DNA of 59,191 nt from Streptomyces sp. NRRL WC-3742 (GCF_000720635.1 NZ_JOCF01000052.1:1-59191), one strand, 5' to 3'. Positions 14,738 to 23,410 are shown, counted from the stretch's first letter. The notes: a model not told the origin generated them from the letters alone. Numbers and translations: made by a program.

Positions 14738-14780
14738 GGATACATCCCCGGTACTACGGCCCGCCGGGGTTACATCCAGG
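14738..14780. promoter_or_regulatory. direct repeats and -10 box in the divergent kinase/ABC promoter
   Basis: TACATCC occurs at 14741-14747 and 14771-14777, exactly 30 bp apart (three helical turns), in the contexts GGATACATCCCCG and GGGTTACATCCAGG. A -10-like TACCGT at 14810-14815 ends 7 nt before the ABC ATG at 14823, which suggests a leaderless mRNA with the repeats upstream of -35. The most likely ligand is the adjacent response regulator, by inference. Confidence 0.45.
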
Positions 14781-14822
14781 GTGGGACGCCCGGCCGCACC
14801 CGCCCCGCCTACCGTCCTCACC

Positions 14823-15548
14823 ATGAGCAACAACCACGACGGGACCATTCGGGCCGACGACGCGCAGGTCGTCGTCGAGCTGTCCGGCGTCCACAAGGAG
14901 TTCGGTGACGCCAAGGCACTCGCCGGCGTCGATCTGCGGATCCGCGCCGGAGAGGCGGTCGCCGTGATGGGCCCCTCCGGCTGTGGCAAGTCCACCCTGC
15001 TGAACATGGTGGCGGGCCTCGACCGGCCCACCGCCGGCACCGTCCGGGTGCAGGGCCAGGACCTCGGAAGCCTCAACGAAACGGGCCTGGCGCTGTTCCG
15101 CCGCCGCAACATCGGGATGATCTTCCAGTTCTTCAACCTGATCGACGACCTGCCGGCCCTCGACAACGTCGCCCTGGCCGCCCAGCTCACCGGCACCAGC
15201 GCCCGCCAGGCCCGCCGCCGCGCCCTCGAACTCCTCGACGAACTCGGCGTCGCCCACCGCAAGGACGTCTACCCCGCCACCCTCAGCGGCGGCGAACGCC
15301 AACGCGTCGCCGTCGCCCGGGCCCTGATGAACCGCCCGGCCCTGCTGCTCGCGGACGAGCCCACCGGCGCGCTCGACAGCCGCTCCGGCGAGCAGGTGAT
15401 GGACCTGCTCATCGACCTCAACCAGATCGGGCAGACCCTGCTGATCGTCACCCACGACCCCAACCTGGCCACCCGCTGCGCCAGCCGCCTGATCGAGGTC
15501 GAGGACGGCAAGGTCGCCCGCGAGCGCGCCCTGGAGGCGCAGTCATGA
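14823..15548 (+). CDS. ABC transporter ATP-binding protein (MacB/LolD type)
   Basis: A 241-aa ATPase. Walker A is GPSGCGKST near residue 56, the Q-loop is FQFFNLIDDLPALDNV (the FQFFNL form typical of MacB/LolD-like exporters), the signature is LSGGERQRVAVARAL, Walker B is LLLADEPTGALD and the H-loop is VTHD. It energises the FtsX-like permease encoded next, with which it overlaps by 4 bp (ATGA at 15545-15548). It is divergent from the two-component system and probably under its control. Likely roles are peptide-antibiotic export or envelope stress, not substrate uptake. Confidence 0.94.
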   Translation: MSNNHDGTIRADDAQVVVELSGVHKEFGDAKALAGVDLRIRAGEAVAVMGPSGCGKSTLLNMVAGLDRPTAGTVRVQGQDLGSLNETGLALFRRRNIGMIFQFFNLIDDLPALDNVALAAQLTGTSARQARRRALELLDELGVAHRKDVYPATLSGGERQRVAVARALMNRPALLLADEPTGALDSRSGEQVMDLLIDLNQIGQTLLIVTHDPNLATRCASRLIEVEDGKVARERALEAQS

Positions 15549-17854
15549 CCGGTGCTGTGTGGCGGGCCTCCCGGGCCGCAGTGAAGCGGCGCAGGCTCCA
15601 GACCTTCGTCATCGGGCTGGTGGTGCTCTGCTCCACCACCACCGTCGTCCTCGCCCTCGCGGTGATCAGCGCCGCCCGGGCACCCTTCGACGCGGCCTTC
15701 GACGACCAGCGGGGCGCGCACGTGGTCGCCGCCTTCGACCCGGCCAAGGCCCCGGCGGACAAGCTCGCCGCGACCGCGCACCGGCCCGGCGTCGCGGCGG
15801 CGGAGGGCCCGTTCGAGCAGGTCGTCGTCCGCATGCCCGTGGACTGGTTCGGCCGCCCGCCCGGCCCGCTCACCCTGGTCGGCCGCAACGCCCCGGCCTC
15901 CGGCGCCGTGGACCGGCCCGAACTGCTCACCGGCCGCTGGGCCACCGCCCCCGGCGAGGTGGTCATCCAGCAGCCGTTCAGCGGCTATCCGGACGACAAA
16001 CTCGGCAAACCGCTCCCCGGCATGCCCGGACTGACCGTCGTCGGCTTCGCCAGCAGCATGAGCGCCTCCGCCGGCGGCTGGGTCACCCCCGAACAGGCCG
16101 AGGCCCTGCACCCCACGGGCCTGCAGATGCTCTACCGCTTCACGGACGCCGACGGCGAGCGGCAGCTCACCGCCGCCCTCGCCACCGCCACCGAGGGCCT
16201 GCCCGAGGGCGCGCTCGTCAGCGGGCAGTCCTACCTCACGCTCAAGCAGGCGTTCTCCGCCGGCGCCGACGCCTACCTGCCGGTGATGACCGTCTTCGGC
16301 GTGCTCGGCCTGGTTGTCGCCGTGCTGATCGTCGGCAACGTGGTCAGCGGCGCCGTCGTCTCCGGCTACCGGCACATCGGGGTCCTCAAGTCCATCGGCT
16401 TCACCCCGCGCCAGGTCGTCACCGTCTACCTGACCATGGTCTCCGTACCCGCCGTCGCCGGCACGATCCTCGGCACGCTGGCGGGCTGGGCGCTCGCCGG
16501 GCCGATCGTCAAGATGGCCTTCACCGGCATCATGACCGGCACCGCCGTCGTCGAGCCCGCCGGCTGGCTGCCCGTCGCCACCCTGCTCGGCGTACCGCTG
16601 CTCGTCGCCCTCGCCGCGTTCGTCCCCGCCTCCCGCGCCCACCGGCTCTCCGCCACCGAGGCGATCTCGGCCGGCAGCGCGCCCCGGGCCGGGCGCGGGC
16701 TCAAGGTGCAGCGCTGGCTCAGCGGCACCCGGCTGCCGCGCGCCGTCAGCCTCGGCCTGGGCCAGCCCTTCGCCCGCCCGGCCCGCAGCGCGCTCACCAT
16801 GTCGGCGATCGTCCTCGGCGTCGTCACCGTCACCGTGACCACCGGGCTCAGCAGCACCCTGATCCGGGCCGTCGGCCCGGTCGACGACGGCGGCACCCAC
16901 ACCTACGTCCACGTCCAGACCGGCCACTTCGCGCACGGGCAGGGCGTGTCGAAACTGACCCCCGAGCAGACCGAGACCGCGCTGCGCACCACCCCCGGCG
17001 CGGAGAAGCTCACCACTCGGGGGCTCACCGAGGCGAGCGTCGTCGGCTTCAACCAGCCCGTCTTCCTGGACTTCTACGGAGGCGACGAGGCGGGCGCGAA
17101 GCTCCACGTCGTCGAGGGCCGCGACGCCACCGGGCCCGGCGAGTTCCAGGCGGGGCCCGCCTTCCTCGACCAGCACGGGCTCAAGCTCGGCGACCGGATC
17201 ACCGTCGACCTGGAGGGGCGGCAGCAGAGCCTCACCCTCGTCGGCGAGGAACTCCAGGGCAACGCCCGGGCGATCGCCACCAACGACGCCACCAGGGCCC
17301 TGTTCACCGAGGACCGGCACGTCGTCGAGTACTGGGTCAGGCTCGCGGAGGGCACCGACCCGGCGGCCTACACCAAGGCCGTCACCGAGGCCGACCCGAC
17401 CCTCGTCGCCGAGGTGTCCACCGTGACCATGGCCGCGCCGATCACCGCGATCCTCACCTTCAGCACCGTCTTCACGATCCTGCTGTCGGTGGTCGCCTCG
17501 CTCGGCGTCTTCAACACCGTGCTGCTCAACATCCGGGAACGCCGCCGCGACCTCGGCATGCTGAAGTCGATCGGGATGACGCCCCGCCAGGTCGTCGCGA
17601 TGACCGTCACCTCCGTCGCCTGGCTGGGCGTCCTCAGCGGGGTCGTCGGCATCCCGCTCGGCATCCTGGCCCACCGGCTCGTCGCCGAGAACGTCCGGAT
17701 CATGAACTTCCCCGAGTCGATGATCGACGTCTGGGGCGCCCCCCAGCTGGCGGGCCTCGCCTGCGCGGGCGTGGTGATCGCCGTCCTCGGCGCCCTCGTC
17801 CCGGCCCGCTCGGCGGCGCGGCTGCCCATCGCGGAGGTGCTGCACAACGAGTGA
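15545..17854 (+). CDS. FtsX-like ABC transporter permease
   Basis: A 769-aa permease. The N-terminal span (LQTFVIGLVVLCSTTTVVLALAV) is followed by a large extracellular MacB_PCD-like domain, then an FtsX domain of three spans (about residues 255-370, with GVLKSIGFTPRQVV). A repeat of the same layout follows: a span near 415, an extracellular loop, and a second FtsX domain at 640-760 with GMLKSIGMTPRQVV. Two FtsX halves in one chain are typical of MacB/BceB-like exporters in actinobacteria. It is translationally coupled to the ATPase. The paralogue at 49746 has the same layout. Confidence 0.93.
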   Translation: MTGAVWRASRAAVKRRRLQTFVIGLVVLCSTTTVVLALAVISAARAPFDAAFDDQRGAHVVAAFDPAKAPADKLAATAHRPGVAAAEGPFEQVVVRMPVDWFGRPPGPLTLVGRNAPASGAVDRPELLTGRWATAPGEVVIQQPFSGYPDDKLGKPLPGMPGLTVVGFASSMSASAGGWVTPEQAEALHPTGLQMLYRFTDADGERQLTAALATATEGLPEGALVSGQSYLTLKQAFSAGADAYLPVMTVFGVLGLVVAVLIVGNVVSGAVVSGYRHIGVLKSIGFTPRQVVTVYLTMVSVPAVAGTILGTLAGWALAGPIVKMAFTGIMTGTAVVEPAGWLPVATLLGVPLLVALAAFVPASRAHRLSATEAISAGSAPRAGRGLKVQRWLSGTRLPRAVSLGLGQPFARPARSALTMSAIVLGVVTVTVTTGLSSTLIRAVGPVDDGGTHTYVHVQTGHFAHGQGVSKLTPEQTETALRTTPGAEKLTTRGLTEASVVGFNQPVFLDFYGGDEAGAKLHVVEGRDATGPGEFQAGPAFLDQHGLKLGDRITVDLEGRQQSLTLVGEELQGNARAIATNDATRALFTEDRHVVEYWVRLAEGTDPAAYTKAVTEADPTLVAEVSTVTMAAPITAILTFSTVFTILLSVVASLGVFNTVLLNIRERRRDLGMLKSIGMTPRQVVAMTVTSVAWLGVLSGVVGIPLGILAHRLVAENVRIMNFPESMIDVWGAPQLAGLACAGVVIAVLGALVPARSAARLPIAEVLHNE

Positions 17855-17979
17855 GCCTCCGGGACCGGGACCGGGGCAGGGGCGGCGGAGGCCGGGCGGG
17901 GAACCGTCCGGCTTTCGCCCTGCTTCCGTACGGCTGACGCTCGATCAGCGCTTGATGTAGGGACGCCTATCATCACCCC

Positions 17980-18915
17980 ATGGCCACCGCTGAGCTGATC
18001 CGGATCGTCTCCCGCTCCTCGCCCATGGCGCTCGCCCAGGTCGAGCGGGTCCGCGCCGAACTCGCCGACCTGCACCCGGGACTGCGCACCCAGGTGGTGC
18101 CCGTCACCACCTCGGGCGACCGCTGGATGGGTGATCTCGCCCGGCTCGGCGGCAAGGGCGCGTTCACCAAGGAGGTGGACGCCGCGCTGCTCGCCGGGGA
18201 GGCCGACGTCGCCGTGCACTGCCTCAAGGACGTGCCCGCCGACCGCCCCCTGCCCGCCGGCACCGTCTTCTCCGCCTACCTGCGCCGCGACGACATCCGC
18301 GACGCCCTGATCCACCCCGAGGGGCTCACCCTCGACCAGCTCCCCGCCGGCACCCGGATCGGCACCTCCTCCGTCCGCCGCATCGCCCAACTCGCGGCCT
18401 CCCACCCGCACCTGACCTGCGTGCCGATGCGCGGCAACGCCAACAGCCGCCTCGCCAAGCTCGCCGCGGGCGAGGCGGACGCCCTGCTGCTCGCCGTCTC
18501 CGGCCTGGAACGGATCGGCGAGGAGGCCAGGATCACGGACGTCCTCGGCGTGGACACGATGTGCCCGCCGATCGGCGCCGGCATCCTCGTCCTCCAGTGC
18601 CGCGAGGGCGACACCGCCACCATCGACGCCGTCACGGGCCTCGGCCACCACGACACCTGGCGCGAGGCGGCGGCCGAGCGGATGTTCCTCCACGTCCTCC
18701 AGGGCCACTGCAACAGCCCCATCGCCGGCTACGCGAAGGCGGAGGCGGACGGCCGCCTCTCCCTGCGCGGCCGGGTCTTCTCCCCGGACGGCAAGCGCGT
18801 CCTCGACGCCCACGAGTGGGCCGGAGCCCTCGACCCGGAGGACCTGGGCACCTCGGTGGCCCTCGCCCTCAAGCGGCAGGGCGCCCAGGAGCTGATCGCG
18901 AACATCCCGCACTGA
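17980..18915 (+). CDS. hemC: hydroxymethylbilane synthase (porphobilinogen deaminase)
   Basis: A 311-aa enzyme that condenses four porphobilinogens to hydroxymethylbilane in tetrapyrrole synthesis. Catalytic Asp84 (HCLKDVP) and the dipyrromethane-cofactor Cys244 ([11 protein letters not shown]) are present, close to E. coli numbering. The motifs are divergent, since most homologues read HSMKDVP and GGC-x-PIG. The gene stands alone instead of in a hemA-C-D-B cluster, so it is probably a second, divergent copy. A -10-like TATCAT (17968-17973) ends 6 nt before the ATG, so the message may be leaderless. The neighbours give no pathway clue. Confidence 0.87.
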   Translation: MATAELIRIVSRSSPMALAQVERVRAELADLHPGLRTQVVPVTTSGDRWMGDLARLGGKGAFTKEVDAALLAGEADVAVHCLKDVPADRPLPAGTVFSAYLRRDDIRDALIHPEGLTLDQLPAGTRIGTSSVRRIAQLAASHPHLTCVPMRGNANSRLAKLAAGEADALLLAVSGLERIGEEARITDVLGVDTMCPPIGAGILVLQCREGDTATIDAVTGLGHHDTWREAAAERMFLHVLQGHCNSPIAGYAKAEADGRLSLRGRVFSPDGKRVLDAHEWAGALDPEDLGTSVALALKRQGAQELIANIPH

Positions 18916-18978
18916 GCCCCGTTCCCCGAAATCCGCTGGTCGCAGAACCGCACGGGCGTTCGGGGCGTCCGTTGAAGC

Positions 18979-19503
18979 GTGATTTCTGGCGTGCTCGGCG
19001 GGATGCCGATGTTCTGGCCCGGGCTGCTGCTCTCCCTGGTCCCGGCGGCCCTGCTGAACCGGCCCGTCGGGCGGGCACTGCGCGCGCACTGGGCGGTCGG
19101 CTTCGTCCTGCTGCTCGGCCTCGGCGGCGTCCTCACCGCGACGCTGCTGCCCGAGGCGTTCCAGCTGTCCGGGGGCGGCGTACGCCACTGCGCGGTGGAG
19201 GGCGGCCGCCACCGGGGCCTGCACGAGGTGCTGGCGGCGCCCCATCTCGGGATCAAACTCGCGGCCTTCGCCGCCGTCGGCCTGGCCGCCACCCTCGCCG
19301 GCACCCGCCGCCGGGCCGCGACCGTCCTGGCGGGAGCGGCTGCACTGCCCTTCGCCATGGCTGCCGTACGGTACGCCGTCCCCGTCATCGGACGGCCCTG
19401 CGACGTGCAGGACGTCTGGGACGGCCTCCAAGGCGTGGCCCTGGGCGCCCTCCTCGGCCTGGCAACCCGCCCGCTGGTGCGGGTGCGGGTGCGCTCGGCG
19501 TAG
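18979..19503 (+). CDS. VanZ-like family membrane protein
   Basis: A 174-aa protein with about four membrane spans (MFWPGLLLSLVPAALL, WAVGFVLLLGLGGVLTATLLP, IKLAAFAAVGLAATLAG and the C-terminal span). The closing motif VWDGLQGVALGALLGL matches the VanZ-like signature, in which an acidic residue precedes an N/Q-containing turn before the last helix. In enterococci VanZ confers low-level teicoplanin resistance. Most actinobacterial members are uncharacterised, so no resistance role is claimed. The start GTG at 18979 has a weak ribosome binding site; an ATG at 19003 is possible. Confidence 0.75.
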   Translation: MISGVLGGMPMFWPGLLLSLVPAALLNRPVGRALRAHWAVGFVLLLGLGGVLTATLLPEAFQLSGGGVRHCAVEGGRHRGLHEVLAAPHLGIKLAAFAAVGLAATLAGTRRRAATVLAGAAALPFAMAAVRYAVPVIGRPCDVQDVWDGLQGVALGALLGLATRPLVRVRVRSA

Positions 19504-19507
19504 TTTC

Positions 19508-20044
19508 CTACCGGCCGTCGGGGAGCAGCGGGAAGAGCCGGGTGACGGCGGCGACCGGGCGGGCGTCGGCGGGGCGGGCCGCCGGGTCGGTGTCGCGGGT
19601 GCGGTAGGGGGCGAGGAGGCGGCGGACGGCTTCGGCGACGGCGGTGAGTTCGGCGGGGGTGAGGTGGAGGACGGCGCTGAACGCCTCGTCCTGCTGCCAC
19701 TCGGCGGGGGCCTCGGCGCGGTGGGCGAGCCAGCGCTGGTAGCTCTCGTCCTCCAGACCTCGGGCGAGTGCGTCGAAGTCGTCGCTCCCGGCCGGTTCGG
19801 CCGGTTCGGCGGGTTGCGGCAGGCGCCAGGGGCGGGCGCGGCCGTCCACGGGTGGGGCCTCCTCGATGAGTCCGTGCCGGGCGAGTTGGCGCAGGTGGAA
19901 GGAGCAGAGGCCGGAGCTGTGGCCGAGGGCTGCGGCGGCTTCGGTGGAGGTGAGGGTGCCGCGTTCGGCGAGGAGTTCCAGCAGCGCGGTGCGCACGGCG
20001 TGCTCGCGAAGAGCGGCGGCGGCGGAGGTCAGGTCTTCGGTCAC
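19508..20044 (-). CDS. ArsR-like winged-helix transcriptional regulator
   Basis: A 178-aa regulator. A winged HTH lies at about residues 10-75 (REHAVRTALLELLAERGTLTSTEAAAALGHSSGLCSFHLRQLARHGLIEEA), followed by a C-terminal acidic helical region. I chose GTG 20044: it lies inside the first palindromic operator and 7 nt after a -10-like CAGACT (plus-strand 20052-20057), with a TTGTCA -35 at 17 nt (20075-20080). This suggests a leaderless, autoregulated message. It is divergent from the deformylase/methyltransferase pair, its likely target. No metal-binding CxC is obvious. Confidence 0.85.
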   Translation of the reverse strand: MTEDLTSAAAALREHAVRTALLELLAERGTLTSTEAAAALGHSSGLCSFHLRQLARHGLIEEAPPVDGRARPWRLPQPAEPAEPAGSDDFDALARGLEDESYQRWLAHRAEAPAEWQQDEAFSAVLHLTPAELTAVAEAVRRLLAPYRTRDTDPAARPADARPVAAVTRLFPLLPDGR

Positions 20045-20087
20045 TTTGCAAAGTCTGCTACTTTGCAAAGTCGATGACAAGTTGTCA
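20043..20087. promoter_or_regulatory. twin palindromic operator ACTTTGCAAAGT and minus-strand promoter
   Basis: Two perfect 12-bp palindromes, ACTTTGCAAAGT, lie at 20043-20054 and 20060-20071 (17 bp apart). A third palindrome, TGACAAGTTGTCA, lies at 20075-20087. On the minus strand TTGTCA-17-CAGACT forms a promoter whose start point falls on the regulator GTG. The twin sites cover the spacer and the start point, as expected for autorepression. Confidence 0.75.
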
Positions 20088-20106
20088 CACGCCAAGGAGG
20101 CCGCCG

Positions 20107-20739
20107 ATGACCGACCGCCCGCCCGTGCTCCGAGTGACCGAGCACGGTGAGCCGATCCTGCACGGCCCCTGCCGCCCGGCCGGTGAACAGGACTTCGGCA
20201 GCCCCGAGTTGGCCCGCCTGATCGACTCGATGTTCGCCACCATGTACGTCGCCGACGGCGCCGGGCTCGCCGCCAACCAGGTGGACGTCGACCTGCGCCT
20301 GTTCGTCTACGACTGCCCCGACGACGACGGCGTCCGCCACACCGGCCACCTCCTCAACCCGGTGGTCGAACCGCAGAGGCCCGGCCGCCCCCTGATCGAG
20401 GAACCCGAGGGCTGCCTCTCCGTCCCCGGCGGCAGCGCCGTGCTCGCCCGCCCGGCCCGGGTGGTGGTGCGCGGGCAGGACCAGCACGGCAACCCCGTCA
20501 CCGTCGAGGGCACCGGCTACTTCGCCCGCTGCCTCCAGCACGAGGCCGACCACCTCGACGGGGGCCTCTACGTCGACCGCCTCGCCCGGCGCGACCGCAA
20601 GGAGGTGCTGCGGCAGGTGGAGGACCGCCGCGAGAAGGTCTTCGCCCAGCGCGCCGACGCCGCCGAGAAGCTGAACTGGCGCGGCCCGGTGGAGAGTTGC
20701 ACCCCCGACTGCCCCTGCCGCCGCCTCGATGCGTCGTGA
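20107..20739 (+). CDS. def: peptide deformylase
   Basis: A 210-aa deformylase that removes the N-formyl group from nascent proteins. All three motifs are present: GAGLAANQ (GxGLAAxQ), EGCLS with the metal-ligand Cys, and HEADHLDG (HExDH) with the two metal-ligand His and the catalytic Glu. The C-terminus ends in a Cys-rich stretch (CTPDCPC) not typical of the family. AAGGAGG (20094-20100) lies 6 nt before the ATG at 20107. It is divergent from a winged-helix repressor, unlike the usual def beside fmt, so this is likely an accessory, inducible copy. Its stop overlaps the methyltransferase start. Confidence 0.93.
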   Translation: MTDRPPVLRVTEHGEPILHGPCRPAGEQDFGSPELARLIDSMFATMYVADGAGLAANQVDVDLRLFVYDCPDDDGVRHTGHLLNPVVEPQRPGRPLIEEPEGCLSVPGGSAVLARPARVVVRGQDQHGNPVTVEGTGYFARCLQHEADHLDGGLYVDRLARRDRKEVLRQVEDRREKVFAQRADAAEKLNWRGPVESCTPDCPCRRLDAS

Positions 20740-21377
20740 CCACCCCACACCTGGCCGCCGTCCGCACCTCCTACGACACCGTGGTGGCCGACTACCTGCG
20801 CCTCGTCCCCGCCCCCGAGGACATGGACCCCTGGTCGCGGGCGATGCTCGCCGCCTTCGCCGAGCTGGTCGGGGAACAGCCGCGCCCGGTGGCCGACCTC
20901 GGCTGCGGCCCCGGCAGGGTGACGGCGTACCTGGCCCGCCTCGGCGTCCGGGGCGCGTACGGCGTGGACGTCTCCGGCGGGATGGTCGCGACCGCGCGCC
21001 GCCTTCACCCCGAACTCCGGTTCGTCCAGGGCGACATGGCCGCCCTGGACGAACCCGACGGCGCCCTCGGCGGCATCCTCGCCTGGTACTCCGTCCACCA
21101 CACCCCGGCGGACGAACTGCCCGCCCTCCTCGCCGAGTTCCGCCGCGTCCTCGCCCCCGGCGGCCACCTGCTGCTCGGCGGACACGTCGGCGAGGGGGTG
21201 CGCCGGCCCACCGAGGCGTACGGCGGAAACCCGGTCTCGTACGCCTCCCACCTGGTGCCGGCGGACCACCTGGCGGAGCTGCTCGCCGGGGCGGGGTTCA
21301 CCGTCGCCGGCAGGATGGAGCAGCCCCGGCCGGGTCATCCCACGGGGGGATACGTCGCCTTCCTGGCGGAGGGCTGA
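20736..21377 (+). CDS. class I SAM-dependent methyltransferase
   Basis: A 213-aa methyltransferase. SAM-binding motif I is VADLGCGPGRVT near residue 50, the acidic strand-2 residue is in GVDVSGGMV, and ILAWYSVHH matches motif IV of small-molecule methyltransferases. The substrate is unknown. The GTG at 20736 overlaps the def TGA by 4 bp (GTGA), so the two genes are translationally coupled and under the same divergent operator. No clear functional link to deformylation exists; an alternative is that the pair is a resistance or stress unit. Confidence 0.9.
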   Translation: MTTPHLAAVRTSYDTVVADYLRLVPAPEDMDPWSRAMLAAFAELVGEQPRPVADLGCGPGRVTAYLARLGVRGAYGVDVSGGMVATARRLHPELRFVQGDMAALDEPDGALGGILAWYSVHHTPADELPALLAEFRRVLAPGGHLLLGGHVGEGVRRPTEAYGGNPVSYASHLVPADHLAELLAGAGFTVAGRMEQPRPGHPTGGYVAFLAEG

Positions 21378-21452
21378 GGTAGCACCGCCGGGGGAGGGGG
21401 TCCGGCCGTACGGGCGAGGCGGGGCCGTACGGTCGCGCGGGAGGCTGGGGGC

Positions 21453-21989
21453 ATGTTGAGGATCCCGGTGGGGGGCACCGAAAACCCCGTTCCCGGCTGG
21501 GCGTTGCGCCTGGCGAAGGCTCTGCCGTTCGTGGTGCTGCCGCACTGCCTGTGGCGGCTGCCGTTCGCATTCGGGTTCGAGATGGGCTTGGTCGACCAAG
21601 GGCATCCGCCGATGCAGTGGTGGGCCACGCCGTACGTGTTCGGGCTGAGTGCGGTCACCGAGGCGGTGGCGCTGCTCACGCTGGGGCTGGTCAGCGGGTG
21701 GGGCGAGGTGTTCCCGCGGTGGGTGCCGGTGCTGCGGGGCCGCCGGGTGCCACCGCTGGCAGCGGTGGTCCCGGCAGTGCTGGGCGGGCTGGTGCTGGTG
21801 GGCCTGTTCGGCGCGATCCCGCTGGCCTGGTTCGGCGTGGTCGGCGACCTCGCCTTCAGCAACGGCTGGTGGAGCGCCCTGTGCCGGATCTGCACCGGTC
21901 CGGCGACGCTCTGGGGCCCGATCACCCTCGCCCTCGCCGTCGCCTACTACCGCCGCCGCAACGGCGGTTACCAGGCCGCCACCTGGTAG
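21453..21989 (+). CDS. integral membrane protein, unknown function
   Basis: A 178-aa protein with about four predicted spans: LAKALPFVVLPHCLWRLPF, YVFGLSAVTEAVALLTLGLV, LAAVVPAVLGGLVLVGLFGAI and LWGPITLALAVAYY. The N-terminus (GTENPVPGW) is hydrophilic and there is no signal peptide. I recognise no family, though similar small membrane proteins are common in streptomycetes. The ATG at 21453 follows a GGGAGG-like stretch. Its 3' end overlaps the convergent zinc-ribbon SDR gene by 22 bp. Confidence 0.72.
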   Translation: MLRIPVGGTENPVPGWALRLAKALPFVVLPHCLWRLPFAFGFEMGLVDQGHPPMQWWATPYVFGLSAVTEAVALLTLGLVSGWGEVFPRWVPVLRGRRVPPLAAVVPAVLGGLVLVGLFGAIPLAWFGVVGDLAFSNGWWSALCRICTGPATLWGPITLALAVAYYRRRNGGYQAATW

Positions 21990-23374
21990 TCCTTGAGGAA
22001 CACTCCGGACTGCGGCTCGCCCGCCTCGCCGCGCACGATCGGGTCGTACACCCGGGCGGCCCCGTCGACGATGTCCAGCGGGGTGCGGAACCCCCGGTCG
22101 GCGATCCGGGCCTTGACGGGCGCCGGGTTCTCGTCGGTGATCCAGCCGGTGTCGACGGCGCAGAGGTGGACGCCCCGGGTGGCGAGGTCGGCGGCGGAGG
22201 TGCGGGTGAGCATGTTGAGCGCGGCCTTGGCCATGTTGGTGTGCGGGTGCCGGGGCGTCTTGTTGCGGACGGCGAAGCGGCCCTCCACCGCCGTCACGTT
22301 GACGATGTACCGGGAGGGGTGCGGGGAGGCGAGCAGTAGCGGTAGCAGGCGGTCGCAGAGCAGCACCGGGGCCAGGGCGTTGACGAGCTGGACCTCGAGG
22401 ACCTCGGCCGGGTCGAGCGAACCGAGCGTGGCAGACCAGGAGTTGGAGGCCGACAGGTCGGGCAGCAGCCCGGCCTCGTCGACCAGGGAGAGCAGGTCGC
22501 CGGTTCCCGAGGGCAGCGGGGCTGCCCCGGTGAGGGGCCGGAACCCGGGGGCGTGGCCGATCGCCCGGCGCTCGGCGGCGGGCAGGGCGTCCCGCTCCCC
22601 GGCGGCGAGCAGGGCGTAGGACTCCGGCGGGCGCCGCAGCGTCTGGGCGGCGTTGTTGACCAGGATGTCCAACGGGCGGCCCTCGGCGCGCAGTTGCTTG
22701 GTCAGCCCGAGGACCTGGCGCGGGTCGCGCAGGTCGATGCCGACGACGGTGAGGCGGTCGAACCACTGCGCGCTGCCCTCGGCGGCGCGGAAGCGGCGGA
22801 CGGTGTCCTGCGGGAAGCGGCTGGTCACGATCAGCTCGGCGCCGTCGCGCAGCATCATCAGGGCGAGCTGGAAGCCGATCTTCACCCGGCCGCCGGTGAG
22901 CAGGGCGCGCCGCCCGCGCAGGTCGGTGCTCAGGTCGCGGCGGGTGGTGTTGTCGGCGGCGCAGGCCGGGCAGAGCCGGTGGTAGAAGGCGTCGACCTGC
23001 TGGTAGCCCCGTTTGCAGACATAGCAGCGCTGGGGTTTGAGCAGCACACCCGTCGAGCCCACGGCGGATGGCAGCGGGGCGTCCTCCCGGCGGCCGGGGT
23101 CGCCGGTGGCGGTGGTGGCGAGGAGGGCGGCGTCGGCCTCGCGGACGGCCTGCTTGGCCTCCTGGCGGCGGCGCTTGCGGCTCTCCATCACGAACGAGCT
23201 GAGCTGCCGCTCGGCGTGGAGGCGGGTGCGGTCCTGGGAGGGGAGGGCGCGCAGCCGGCCGAGGGTGCGGCCGAAGGCGGTGAGTTCCTCGGGGGTGAGG
23301 CCGCTCGCGTCGGCCGCGCCGTCGGCCGGCGCGATGGTGGTCAGCTGCTGGTGATGGTCGTCCCGGACCGTCAT
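21968..23374 (-). CDS. SDR-fold oxidoreductase with N-terminal zinc-ribbon-like module
   Basis: A 468-aa protein, about 200 residues longer than classical SDRs. Residues 1-110 are helical and charged. A CYVC...CPAC pair (about residues 117-136) looks like a zinc ribbon. An SDR fold follows, with the cofactor motif TGGRVKIG near residue 160, VNNAA near 245 and VNVTAVEG at the usual Ser position. The YxxxK site reads TNMAK: the Lys is kept but the Tyr is replaced by Thr, so classical catalysis is doubtful. It may be an NAD(P)-binding sensor or an atypical reductase. The ATG at 23374 has a GAGGGGG ribosome binding site. Confidence 0.82.
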   Translation of the reverse strand: MTVRDDHHQQLTTIAPADGAADASGLTPEELTAFGRTLGRLRALPSQDRTRLHAERQLSSFVMESRKRRRQEAKQAVREADAALLATTATGDPGRREDAPLPSAVGSTGVLLKPQRCYVCKRGYQQVDAFYHRLCPACAADNTTRRDLSTDLRGRRALLTGGRVKIGFQLALMMLRDGAELIVTSRFPQDTVRRFRAAEGSAQWFDRLTVVGIDLRDPRQVLGLTKQLRAEGRPLDILVNNAAQTLRRPPESYALLAAGERDALPAAERRAIGHAPGFRPLTGAAPLPSGTGDLLSLVDEAGLLPDLSASNSWSATLGSLDPAEVLEVQLVNALAPVLLCDRLLPLLLASPHPSRYIVNVTAVEGRFAVRNKTPRHPHTNMAKAALNMLTRTSAADLATRGVHLCAVDTGWITDENPAPVKARIADRGFRTPLDIVDGAARVYDPIVRGEAGEPQSGVFLKDYQVAAW

Positions 23375-23410
23375 GTCCGCCCCCTCGTGTGGTTCAGGTG
23401 AGGGGGACTG

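Noticed and set aside
15269..17845. 858-codon frame antisense to the ABC permease
   Set aside because: Shadow frame rich in Gly, Asp and His; the forward permease has FtsX motifs and coupled translation.
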